This document shows positions 12,101 through 25,100 of a stretch of DNA of 64,000 nt, one piece after another; the stretch's first letter is position 1; each line of letters begins with the position of its first letter. Made by a program: the position numbers and the translations under genes. The notes below the pieces were generated by a model. The model worked only from the letters and a program-made list of their open reading frames with translations. It ran no database searches and had not been told where the DNA came from. Source of the stretch: Caenorhabditis elegans (taxonomy: Eukaryota; Nematoda; Chromadorea; Rhabditida; Rhabditidae); NCBI RefSeq assembly GCF_000002985.6, contig NC_003283.11, positions 16,741,501 through 16,805,500 on the forward strand, given 5' to 3'.

Positions 12101-15100
12101 TGTTTTTACAGCTGTTATCACCAGAGCGTTAAAATTGAAGCGATTTCAATATTTTGACGCTCAGAAATCTGGTTGAAAAACAAGATTCTCAATGAATAAT
12201 TCACATACTCCAGAGGACCAGATTTTCATTTGAAAATTCTCCTTACCCACTCGTTCTCCCCATCTTCTTCTCCTTAATCTTGTGCTCCAGCTTCTGCTCT
12301 CCCGTGGTAGTGGTGGTTTAGTCATGTCTGAAATTCGATCCTCTTCGTCCGAAAGCTTCGCTCTCCTCGCTCTTTGTTGCGATCTCTTATTCGGCGAGCT
12401 TTCGACTTGCTTCTGCTGCTGCTGCTTCGTCCTTTTGGTTTTCCAAATTCTACTCTCAAATTCATCTCGTCTGGAAAGATAGCTTTGAAGCTTCTCGAGC
12501 TCAACACGTGTCTGTGTTAATTAAAAGTTGTCACTTTTTTTTTTTTGCTCTTCTTCTTCGTCTTAACTTTTCCGATATTTATTCGAAGAAGTTTTCCGCC
12601 GATTAAAAAGAAGTTACAAAACGGGGTCCTCGCTGGCTCATGAATGTTTCATTCTTTTCACACGATTTGCTTCTTCTTCTTTTTTTACGTCGGTTTTTCT
12701 CTAACTGTCTATGTCTCGGGCACTATTTCGGCTCTCCAAGGAGGTGGTCTGAGTGCTTTGTAAGTGCTGATGCATCAAAAGAAGAAAAAGTTATATGAGA
12801 ATGATGGATTAACAATGCTTTTTTTTGTTAAAAAACAATAGAAAAGTTTAAATTTCCAAAAACTAGGAAACAAACTGAAATGAGAAATTCTTGACCCATG
12901 CCTAAAAAAATTCCAGAAAAATTCATAGGCAAAAGTTTTCAACTAGATGCTCGGCGTATCCGGGTATACGTGGTGTCAGAGTGTCTCATTTCGGCGTGAT
13001 CTACGTAGATCTACAAAAAATGCGGGAGAAAAGACGCAGAGTTCTCAATTAATTTCGTATGGTTGACGTCACACATTTTCGGGGGAAAAAACCGCAATTT
13101 TCGTAGATCGAACCGTAATGGAAGAGCCTGGCACCACGTTGGATAGTGAAATCGCGCTACACGGCCAAGCAAAACAAGCTAGTGGAAACTCAAATTTTTC
13201 CAATCAATTTCGCCCGAGAAATTTTTTTTCAAGAACTTTTTTTGGCGTTTTCAATTTAAAAAAAACACGAAAATTACTGAAAAAGTTCGAATATAAAGTT
13301 TTGCCGACAATACCTAATGAGACCCATAATATTGTAGCCGGAGTGAAATCGTTTGGAACGCGTTTGCACAATTTCATCGTCTTGATCGGTTTTTCGAAAA
13401 TACAGCTTCCAACTTGATCCAACATGATCTGAAAACTGTCGAGTTCCGAGAAAATGCGTGGCCGTGTTTTCTCTCTTCCACGTTGCAGAATCCTTCTGAA
13501 TTTTCGTTACAAGTTCTCCACCCTATAAAACTTGAGAAAAGACACCTCTGCCTTCTCTTCTTCGTCTACTTTTTTGAGAAACTTTGCCTTCTACACTCGG
13601 TCCCCTCCTCCTCCTCCGGTGAATTCAATTTTTTCGCAATTTTTTTCTCCGACGAAAGTCTAAAAAACGCATGGACCGAAAGCCGTCTCCAATTTTCTTC
13701 ACGCATTTTTTTTCATTCCTTCAAAAAATTTGCGCCATTTTTATTTTTGGATCATCAATGTTATTACACACACAATCGTTTGGGAATTCCCAGTGAATAG
13801 GAGAATTCGTGTGTTTACTCGGCTCTTCTGGGGGGAGAAATTGGACAAGATAATGATCCAGTATTCCCCCCTCCTCTCCCTCTTGTTGGTTGTTCTCCAT
13901 TCAAAATATAATAGGAAGACGAGAAGCACATCTTCATTTTTTTTTAGTTATTCAAATATTTGAATACGAGGACATGGAATATTTACTGGTTGTACGATGT
14001 TCGCGCTGAGAGTCTAGAAATTTAGTTTCTTGGTTACAGTGACATTTTTTTCGGATTTTTTTTCTGACAAGGATTTTAAAAGAAAAAGGAAACCTATGTC
14101 GTTTGACAGAGAACTTGTAAACTTGGTCAGTACTAGGGCTTCCAACGCCTGTCTACCTGACCTTAAGGCGACCTCCGCCTGCCTCCCTCCTCAATCCGCG
14201 CCATGTGCTAAAACATTCGTAAACTTGTTTTCTCATTTTCATTCTTAATTTGATTTTCATCAAATTGAATGCAAAAAAGAGGCGAAAGGCCTGCGTGAGG
14301 CCGGAAAATTTCAGGCAGGCGTGAGGTCCTGAAGCCTGCCTACCATGGAAGCCATATTGAAAGTCGTAAAACTCAAAAGAATGATACAAAACTGTCACAT
14401 TAAATCGCTTTCATTTTCGTATCAAAAGTCTGAATGCTCAATGAGCCATCATAATTTGATTTCCATAATTTTTTTCCGTCCAATAGTCACTTTCTCCCTC
14501 TCTTTTTGCTCTCCTGAATCACTTTTGAGCCGTTTAGTCGAAAAAAAAAGAAGTCGTCTTCCCCACGACACAACGATTACCTCCGGAGAAAAGGAGCTCC
14601 AATTTTTTCGTTTTATATTGCGTGCACCTCAATTTCGTCGTCGTTTCCTTCGGTTTTTCAACATTTTCCCCGCCGCCGCTCTCCAGAGAAGCTGCTACGA
14701 CAACGTGTTTGTTTGTTTGTTCAGCTATTTCTTCGCTGGAAGCTCGTGGCTCTTTGTCTATGGCACATCTCACCATCGTCAATTTTGGCCTTTAAAATCT
14801 GTTCGATTTTTCCACTATTGAAGCCACACCAATTTTTGAACCAATCAGGGGTTTCGAACTCTGCCCATGCCATCTGATTGGCTAGAGAGTGGGCGGAGCG
14901 AATTGCTGATTGGTTTATTGGTTTTGGTGGAAAGTCAAACAAGGAGATTAGCGAGTGTTGTGGTTTTTTTCCCTAAAATTTATTTCGAGTTATTAAAAAT
15001 GCAATTTTTCCTGACGGAATCGGATTTTCTGGATAGATTTTGATTTCCGCTGAGACGAACGCCGTAAAATTTCTTGTGAATGAATAGTGTACACTGACGA

Positions 15101-16144
15101 TATTCGTCTCTCCGAAATAGGCTCCGCCCACATCTTGGATCTTCAATCAAAATTTAACGTTCTCCTTTGCCATTTTTTTTGCACTGCAACTCCTGCTATT
15201 CCTAATTTTAATTTTTATCCTTTCCACATAATCAATTTTTCAGTAGAGACAGTCGCGACGAGACCCTTACACCGAATGAGCACATCCATCAAGCTTCCAG
15301 CCGTAGAGTTTCAGCCAACGATTCCGTTTTCGAGGACGGTTACGTGGATTTTGTAGATGAGCCTCGTGAGCACGGAAGTCGTCGAAAATCGTTTGAAAAA
15401 TTTACTGATCGAAACGGAGAAGAGAAGGAAGGAAGAGTTTTCGAATTATCAACACCGCAGCCGACACGAGAAGCAGCACCAGGAGCTCATCAATTTCAGT
15501 TACCAACTCTACTTGTTACCTCAACACCAACTACAGTATTTGATCATAGTGGTAAGAAAGTGTGCCGATTTTTTATAATGTCGAAAATTTGAAAAAAAAA
15601 TTAATTTTTTTTCTACTTATTGAAAGTTTTCAGTATCAAATTTCCGATTTCTGATTTAAAAATTTTTCGATTTTTCGAATTTTCAAAAAAAAATTATTGA
15701 AAATTTTCTGGGAATAAAAAAATATATGTACATATTTAAAAAATTTCGTTTAAAAAAATAAATTTTTCTGTTGAAATAAAGGGGAAATTTTCAATGTTTA
15801 GTTTTTTTTTTTAATTAGAATAAAAGTAGACAGAAACCGAAAATTGTTTTAAAATTCAAAAAATATAAAAATTTCGTACATTTTTTGGAATACTTTTTTC
15901 CGAATTTTGATTTCAAAAAATATTCAAAAAAAATTGATTAAAAATAATACAATTTGTTCAAAAATAAAAGTAAACATTTATTTTGGGGGGAAAATTTTTA
16001 AATTTTGATTTAAAAAAAAATGCACTGAAATTGTAACAAAAGTTGTTTTAATTTTTGAAAAATCTGTTTCAAAAAATTTTTTTTCGAAAGTTAAATTCCA
16101 AAAAAAAAGTATATTTTTCGATTTTTTTTTGAAAAATTATATAG

Positions 16145-16175
<31 letters not shown>

Positions 16176-19100
16176 GGAAAAAAGTCTCGAAATTTTGAAA
16201 TTATAAGGAAATGCACAAAAAATTTCAAAAATTAGGAACTTTTCTGATTTATTGAAATTGGAAAAATCGGCTCAAAAATGCACCAATTTTTTAAAACTTT
16301 TTTTCAAAAATGAATAGAAAATTGGTCAAAAATTATTGAAATTTGATATTTACCCCCAAGAAAAAACCTAAAAATTATCATTTTTGAACTTTTTGAAAAT
16401 CAAAAAATTTAGGTTTTTTTTCAAAATTTTCAAATAAAATCTCAAAATTTCCAAATTAAAAAATAAAATAAAAATTTTCCAGACGACGAAGTTTGGACAC
16501 CGTACCGTCCGCCACCGAATCGGGAATACTCATCATCCAGTGAACCTATGATGGGTGATCTCACGTTTAGACTTCAATCCGGTATTCACAAAAAATCAAT
16601 TGCTGTCGAAGGAACTGAAATTGCGCTTCGAGACCTTCGAAATGAGGCTCTACAGTTTATCAAGGAAATTGTAAGTTTTTATTCCAAAAAATTCGAAAAA
16701 TTTGATAGAAATTTGAAATCGCATTTTTTTTGAGATCCTTTCTAAAAAATTGAAAAATTACATATTAAAAATTACATATTAAATAAATAAAAAATTCGGG
16801 AAAATTGAAATTTCCCAATTTTTAAATTTGAAATATAATTTAAAGTTAAAATTAAATAAAATAAATTGAATACAATTAAATTAAAAAAAAAAATTTCAAA
16901 AAATTTATTAATTCAAAAAACAATTCGAAAATTTCTTTAAAAAATGCAAAAAAAAGATTTACAAAAAAAACGTTAAAAAAGCACACAAAAGTTTCGAACA
17001 ATTTTCAACATTTTTTTATTTTAAAAATAAATTTTTTGTTTTTTAAGTTTGAAAAATTTACAAAAATTGAAAGAAAATAAAAATTAAGAGCAACTTCCTC
17101 AAAAAAAATTTGGTACTAGTCTGAAATCACCCCGCCACTTTTTTATCATTTTAATATTATCCATTTTAATAAAACGTGATGTCCATTTTCCATCTTTAGG
17201 CTTAGAAATGGTTATTTCCTAAGCCTAAAAATACAAAAACTCCACACGTTTTTATTTGAAAATTTATTTAAATTTAAAGAAAAAAGTGGCGGGGTGATTT
17301 CAGACTAGTACCAAAAATTTTTCAAGTTTACAAAAAAATTCAGAAAAAAAACAATTTTAAAAAGAAACAAAGAAAAATTGAAAATCTACAAACAAAAATA
17401 TTTAATTTGGAAAATTAACAAAAAATTGCAGAAAAAAATTCAAAATAAAAATAAACGAAAAAACCCGAAAAAAAAAGATTTTTTTTGGAAAGAAAAATTA
17501 ATTACATATTCCTTTTAAAAAATTAGATAATGAACAAATTTCGAGTAATTCTTCAAAAAAAGTTGACGTATTAACATTTTTAAAAATCGGTTTTTTTTTG
17601 TTACAGTATCCGGAAAAAGGATGTTCATCGCTGGAAGATTATATTCTACTGTATAAGCATGATCTTCGATCAATCAATATTCTACAATTAATCACTACGT
17701 CATCAGATGTTACAGATGGAACACTTGTTGAAGTTGTCATTGGATGTAAGATTTTTTGAAAAAAAATTCTAGAAAAAACTCGAAAAATTAAAAAAAAAAA
17801 TTCAATTTTATCTATTCCAAAATCCAAGTTTTTTAAATGAATTTTTGCAATAAAATAAGTTCAATCTAAACTAAATTTTAACAAAATTTTTTTTTTTTAA
17901 TTTGGTTTCTAACTTACTATTTTAAAGCCGAATTCGGAGATTAACTCGAATATCTAAGAAAATTTAAAATATAAATTTTTTTATATTACTCATTCCTAGA
18001 AAAAATATATCTAATTTTGGTTTTTTGTTGTTAAATATTTATAGGATAAAACTAAATTTTTTTAAAAATTTTCAATGGAAAATGTGTAAGCAGTAATTTT
18101 TCAATGTAAAGCCTATTCAAAATAGTATACATTCCTAGAGTAGACACTATTAAAATAAAATCGAATTATAGTGGATTTTGTCCTACAAAGCCCTATTCTG
18201 TCATGTAAGCCAAGATTTGGGCGGAGCATATTTTGGTATTATCATTGCTGAGGGACTTGTGAGTTTCCTAAAAAAAATCAAAGTTGTTGCACAAACTATT
18301 CTCTTCAAAAACTCCACATTAGTCCCGCCCATATCTTGGCTATTTTCTTTTTTTTTTTTAATTTTCGATTTTTTTCCCCGCTGTCTTTGAAGTTTTCTCT
18401 TCGAAGTTTTGGTTTTTTTTCTGAATTTCCAGGTGATTTTATCCCGAAGATTGTTCCTGTCCCCTCTCTTCGTTTTTCGTTTTTCTCCGTTTCAATGCCC
18501 TTTCCACCGCCGCCGACGTCTATATTTTCATCTCCATTCTTCTGAGTTTCTGTTCCCACAGACTTCCGGACATGTCTGAAACAACGCGCGGAGACGTAGG
18601 CACAATGAAAACGGGGTGGCGGCTTTTCGCGTTTTTTTGTTGTGTTGTGTTGTGGACGCTCACTTTGTCTCTCTGTCTCCATCTCTATCTCTCTCTGGAT
18701 CTCTCTTCGATGGAGGACAATGTTTCAGTTTTTTATTGCGATTCGGTTTTTTTTCCAATTTGAAATCTTTTGTTATCTATGTAAGTGCCAAATTTTTTCC
18801 GGACACATAGGAAGACCGTCAAAACTCGAGGCGTGTATGTTACTGATGAAATTAGCTTGATTTGCACTATGCCGAGTGCCCAGAGGCACTTACTTAACTG
18901 ACTGACGAAGAAGAAGCATCCGCATTTAACATCTCGAAGATGGATTTTTCCGCAGATTTTCAATGTATTGGAGCTTTTTAGGAGAATAAAAGCTGTCGAG
19001 GCATTTTCCATTGTATTCTGCCAGTCGTAATGCACGTGGTGCCAGGATGTCCCATCACGATTTGATCTACAAAAAATGCGGGATTTTTTGCGCAAAAAAA

Positions 19101-22100
19101 TTTGACGTCAGCACGTTCTTAACCATGCAAAGTCAGTTGAGCACTCTGCGTCTCTTCTCCCGCATTTTTTGTAGATCTACGTAGATCAAGCCGAAATGAG
19201 ACATTCTGACACCACGTGGTAATGGATGATAAGTTTCCGACAGTTTGAACCACAATTTTGTTTTAAGGCCGGCTAGATTGACCTTTGTCGGGTTTCCATG
19301 CAGGCAAAAAAACGCCTGCCTGCCTGACCTTAAGGCGACCTCCGCCTGCCTCTCGACTCAATCCGCGCCTTATGCCAAAACATACGTGAACTCTCCATTC
19401 CTTAATTTGATATTCATCGAATTGATGGAAATGTGATAATTAGAAATTGTAAATTCACGTAAAAATGCAAAGAAATAGACCAAAGGCCGGCGTGAGGCGC
19501 TGAGGCCGCGCCTGCCTACCATTGAGGCCCTAAACCTTTGTTTGAAGTTACTCGATGTTCTTGTTCTCGATGTTGTGTCTTTCCGAACGGAATTTATTGA
19601 CTATCATGCCAAGCTCGCGTTTTTAAGGATTTTTGTGCTCGTAAGATATAAAAATCTGATAAGCCAACTTCTCATGGTGCATTCTGTCAATTTTTCGTCA
19701 TACTGCTCCTTCTTAATCAGCAATATCTGTAAAGCCGTGTATCTATAAGCTACCTATAGGAAACTGAAAGCCAGCTGGCCTTTGACAGAATCTTGCCGAT
19801 AAGCCTGTCCAACTCTGACTTTTTCGATAAAAATTCTCTGATGCCTCCTCTTCTGCCCGTAAGAAATAGAAATTCGAGAAGGCGATGATGATGATGATTA
19901 TGATGACGATGTGTGTGTGTGTAAATGTACACAACACCGGGAGAGATGTTTTGTGTGGATTAAATGGGAGGAGAAGAGTGAAGCTCATCAGATTACGGCA
20001 AAGACCACGACGACGGGGGGATATAGATGAAGAAGATGTTGCTCTATGTTCTCCACATTTCTACGTTTTCTTATTGACACATGTGCGCTTCTATCTTGCC
20101 TATCAGCAATATGAGTCTAGTTTGTTGGCGACTGATCATCTTTTGATCGTTTTTGGAATTTCTTTGAATTACTTCGCGATTTTCAAAGAAACGAGTTCAA
20201 CTTATCGATAAGCTTTCGTTTAGTAATTTTGAGATCATGCAAAGAATAATTTTACGTGTCAGTTTTCCGTATCAATCATGCTAGTGATTTCACCGTCATC
20301 CGATTCCGATCAGCTAACGAGTCTCAGCTACTAATTTTGTATCATAAATATGTTGCTCAAAAGTTATTCATTAACTCGAACATGTTCTGAAAATTTTCAA
20401 ATAAACGATAAGTTCAATATTTCGAATTTTGTCGTACCGCCCGTCTACATGGCTGTTAATCGTTCCGTCGACTTAGAAGAGTGTGGTCTTATTAATCGCG
20501 ACCGGCTGGATACTCATAATCAGTTGATCCTAAAAACTTTAAAAAAATGATTCATAGCCCTGGTTCATCGTGACGATAAGAAACAAACAAGTATTGATCT
20601 CGACAATTTTTTCGAATTTATTTGTCAAAGTGCATTTGAGGGTTTCCTGGACACAACAACAAAACTTTCTCTACCTCTCCGTTCTCTCCCTTCCGCTCCT
20701 GGTTCGTCATCATTTTTTTTCGGATTTTCTTTTTCTTCGTCTTTGGCTTGATGTCCTCTTCTGTCTTGCTCCTCTCCTAAATCTTGTTCATCAAATAGTT
20801 TTCGTGCTCATTCTTTGGCTCTTTCAAGCCTGATGTTTCTAACGGAAACGTGGAATAAAGCGGCTTGTTGGTGGCAATCCGTAATGCTCTTCTGAGCCTT
20901 GCAAAAAATATCAAAAGTCACACCACTTTCAAAAATGAAAGCGTTTGGGCTCTTTGGAGATTAACAAAAAATCTCACTTCTTCCTGTTCTTTGCAAGCTT
21001 CTGAGGAACTTTTCTGCTAGTTTAGAAGTTGCTCAAACACACCCTGTTGCTGTTAAATAATCATAAAACTACTCGAAACATTTAGACGTCATCCGAATTT
21101 CTGATATTTCGACAATTTGGTAATTGCCAAAAGATTGCTATTTCTATAGTACTCGAACATTTCTGATCAGCGCCAATGTCACCTTTGGAGCCAATATGTC
21201 GTTAGCTAGACTTCGAAGATCAGAGCTCAAGATCTTGAATCTCGAAGCTTCAGACTCCTCCGAAGAGCAGTAGGCCTTGTTTGCTTTTCATTCATTCATC
21301 CATATTTATTTCACACTCAATAACAAAAATATATTAATTTGGTAGACGGTGTGTTGTTGAGGTGAAAAGTATGTTTCCTTCTTCTTCTCTTCCCCCTGCA
21401 GAACATTGCTCCTGGGGGCTTTTCCTTCGTGTCTCCGCTCGGCGCTTCTTTTTTTCGCTGCTCATACGAATGGAATAATTCATATCTATGTATATCCACG
21501 CATCTCCTTCTTCTCTGACGACTTTCAGTACTCGTGTTGCCGTGGGCTCTGTCGCCACCGCTGCTCGTCGCCCAATACCCTCCATTTCCACTTTTCTCGC
21601 CCCGCTACCATTGACGTCGTCGTCGTCGTCGTCTAATTCGCTATTTTTTGTCTCACAGCTTTTTATAGAAACCTTAATAAGGTGTCTGTGTAGACTCTCT
21701 CTCTTAATTTCTCCCTCCCACATTGAAGATTAGGAGAGTAGTTGAAGCTCAAATTGGCTCTTCATTTTCTTCAACTGCTCTCCCCTTTTTACGGGGTGGA
21801 ATCGAGAAATTTCCTGCGATAATCCCCCCATCGTTGAACTGCCTGCGTCTGACGGTGTTAATCTGTGTATATTCGCATACATCTTCCCCTTCCACTCATT
21901 TCTCTCTGATGGATTTTTAGTTTTTGTCGCAATTTCTGGAGAATGTATTTTCATTGATTTTACACAGATTTTTCTCTTGCTCTCTTCCTGATCAGCTAGT
22001 CTGGTTGAGAACGATTTTGGCGGCTCTTCTTGCTCTGGAGCAATTTTAAAATAATTTTGCAAAAAAAAATTAAGCAAAGTTACCCTAATTCCAACTGTCT

Positions 22101-25100
22101 ACTGACCACCAGTGATTTTTCTACGTGGCCTAGTAAAAACAAGCTCAGCCACCGATTTATCTAGATTTCCAACAAGGGTCTTGGAAGAGGATTCTATAGA
22201 TCCAAAGATCTGGTTTTCGAGGGCAGGCTCCTCATTTTCTGAGAGTGGCCGAAGTTTCGTTAATCGCGGCCAAAATCGATTTTCTGGCGTCTAATAATGA
22301 TTTCAATCGTAATTTTCGTATTTTTATACAGTTTTCCCCTATTCATGTGTGTCGAAAAATGTCGAAAAATGCAAAAAATACAGTCTTTTTTTTCACATTT
22401 TTCTACACACATGTATAGGAGAAAAATGTATAAATATACATTTTTGCATTTTTTGAGTAACCCCATAACGGAATTAATTTTTTACGTTTTCAGTTTCCAA
22501 AATATGATCTTTCTACGTTTTCCAGAGTTAAAACAATTGTATGCTATTCCAGACTCGGTTCTTTCTGACAACAATTTTTTTTTTGCATTTAATCTTATTA
22601 CTTCATCCTTCGAACTTCTCACTTGACAATTGTTTCCTTCAGAATATCATTCTAAATATATAAATGGACCACTAGTATCTTCATCAATAATTTACTACAA
22701 CACAACTACAATACTCACCCCGACAACCTCTAATTACGACCACCTCACAAAAAAAGAATGACGGACCGCCATCCCGAATCGAAGACATCGACGTCGTCTA
22801 ACTCACCATCAATCTCCTCAAGCACATCATCATCATTAAAAATGATGAAGAAACAGCAGCGTGCGAAAAGCTGTGCGACACCGAATTCGGGTCGAAAGTC
22901 GCCGAGGCTTGAGGTGAAGGCGATGACGATCTCCTCGTCGCCTACCGCGCAACGCTTCGTATTTCAACAGCAAGCGTCGTTTCAAGTGCTTGAAGATTTT
23001 GAAAATCTGAAAGTATACGAAGAGAAGGAGAAGCAACGGAAGAAGGAGAAGGCGCCGGATGTTGGACGGAGGACGTATATTGTTATTGGCGGTATAGAAT
23101 CAATTAGAGATATTCTAGATATTGGAAATTGGAATTTTTTTTTTGAAACAAATTTGTTTGAGTATTCTAAGAGTATAGACTGTTGAAGATACGCAGACAT
23201 ATCGGAACCTAGAGAGTGTGGCGCACGAAGAGCCAAAATTGTGTAGATTTACAAAGTGAACGCTCCGTAAATCTACACAATCTCGATTCATCTGTACCCT
23301 CTAGGTACTCTGCAGCTGTGTAATAATGACTCTACCAATCAGATGTTTTTAAACCTGAATTAAATGAGTAATATATTGTTTAAAAAGAAGGCAATTATTT
23401 GTCAAAATTTGAAAATAGGTTAGCATCACGTGGTGTCAGGCTGTCTTATTACAGTTTGGTCAACAAAAAATTCGGGAATACTTTTCCAGAAAACTTGTGA
23501 CGTCAGCACGCTCTTAACCGTGCGAAATCAGATGAGATGTCTGCGTCTCAACTTCCGCATTTTTCTGAAGGTCAAACCGAAATAAGATATTCTGACTCCA
23601 CGTGAAACATGGGTTATAAAATTTGAACTAAACCAAGTAAAATTCCAGAAATTTCAGTAGTTGTTTCAAATAACTAATTTTCTCAATTTTGCAGCATGTC
23701 CTCAAAACGAGCGAATCGTCGTCCACCCACACACTCTGTTCGTCCACTCGTACAAAGTTCCGACGTTTTGCGATTTCTGTGGAGAACTTCTATTCGGACT
23801 TGTCAAACAGGGACTCAAGTGTTTCGGTTGTGGACTCAACTACCATAAGCGATGCGCTTCGAAGATCCCGAACAACTGTAACGGGTCGAAGCAGCGACGG
23901 CCATCGGCTATTCCATTGTCGCCGTCGAATTCGAATATTTTGAATTTGAACGAGAGGAGGGTGAGTTTTCGAATTGGAGCGACACGTGATGTCAGGCTGT
24001 CTCATTGCGCTTTGATCTACGGAAAATGCGGGAATTTTTCCCACAAAAAATATGACGTCCGCACTCTCTTAACCATCCGAAATCAGTTGAAAAGTCTGCG
24101 TCTCTTCTCCCGCAAATTTTGTAGATCGAACCGATATGATACTTTGACACCACGTGGAGTGAGAATATATGGTGTCAGAGTGCGCCATTTCGGTTTGATC
24201 TACACTCAAAATAAGAAAACTGCGTGGCGTGTACTGCAGAAAACCTCATATTTGGGAGACAGCTCGCCACGCCCATAGCGAGTTAAACATAGCGGCGCGC
24301 GGAACCCGTATGATGTCGGCGGCATGATATTGGTTGGGCCCCAAATTTTTGCCTTTTCTCCGTGAGTGGACGAGAAAAAGGCAAATATGAGGTTTTCTGC
24401 AGTACACGCCACGCAGTTTTCTTATTTTGAGTGTACGTAGATCTACAAAATTTGTGGCAGTCGAGACGCAGATTTCTCAACTGATTTATTTAGCATGGTT
24501 AAGAACGTGGTGACGTCATATTGTTCTGAAAAATTCCCGCATTTTTTGTAGATCAAACCGTAATGGGACATTCTGACACCACGTGCTCTACCTTTTTCAA
24601 TAACTTATTGAAAAACGAATAAGTTTCAGCATTCCCGTCGTGAATCATGTCTTGAAGCTCTGGATGCAGCACGACCTTCGTCAACGCTTGGCGGCGCGGC
24701 AACTCCGAACATTTTCATCACGTCGGACGATTGTGGAGACGCCGTCGGCGGAAATGTGAGAATTTTCTAAATATTTTTCACTTTCCGAGCACATTTCCAG
24801 TGCAATTTTCTAAGGGAAAATTGACTTTTTTTTTCATAAAATTTTTTTCCATTTTCAGTATCTTCAAATGCCGCGGAAAGATCGTTCATGTTCGTGGAGC
24901 GGTCGGCCACTTTGGATGGAAATTGCCGAGGCGACACGGGTGAAAGTGCGTTTTTTGATACCTAAACCTTCAAAAATATTGAAATTTTTTTTTTCAAAAA
25001 TTTGAATTTCTTGACAAGTTGTCACTAACGACTTTTTGTTCTTCCAAATTTTACATAAAATTTCCATATTCTCGCCTAAATTCTTCCAAAGCTTCAGGTT

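Larger units (their letters stand above)
7059..15243 (+). other. 8.2 kb dkf-2 intron, no nested gene seen
   Basis: Mostly AT-rich with long pyrimidine-rich tracts (about 8.1-9.7 kb, 12.2-12.7 kb and 13.4-13.9 kb). Open frames here are short, low-complexity and lack homology that I recognise. It carries a partial MITE at 7734-7891, a hAT-like element at 9931-10452, a MITE at 12968-13139 and a GGCAGGC-type repeat at 14138-14350. It may hold enhancers or further promoters of dkf-2. Confidence 0.5.
17746..22757 (+). other. dkf-2 intron and presumed promoter of the second isoform
   Basis: No nested gene recognised. It contains a MITE at 19,033-19,218 and a GCCTGCC-type repeat at 19,270-19,535. 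Sequence from about 20.6 to 22.7 kb is pyrimidine-rich and lies directly upstream of the alternative first exon at 22,758, so promoter elements are expected here. An acceptor-like TTTCCTTCAG ends at 22,642, 115 bases before that ATG, and could be a trans-splice or cis-splice site. Confidence 0.45.

Noticed and set aside
18572..18763. ORF starting [15 protein letters not shown] as another alternative dkf-2 first exon
   Set aside because: It runs into a low-complexity [15 protein letters not shown] stretch, and I found no phase 1 donor that would join it in frame.
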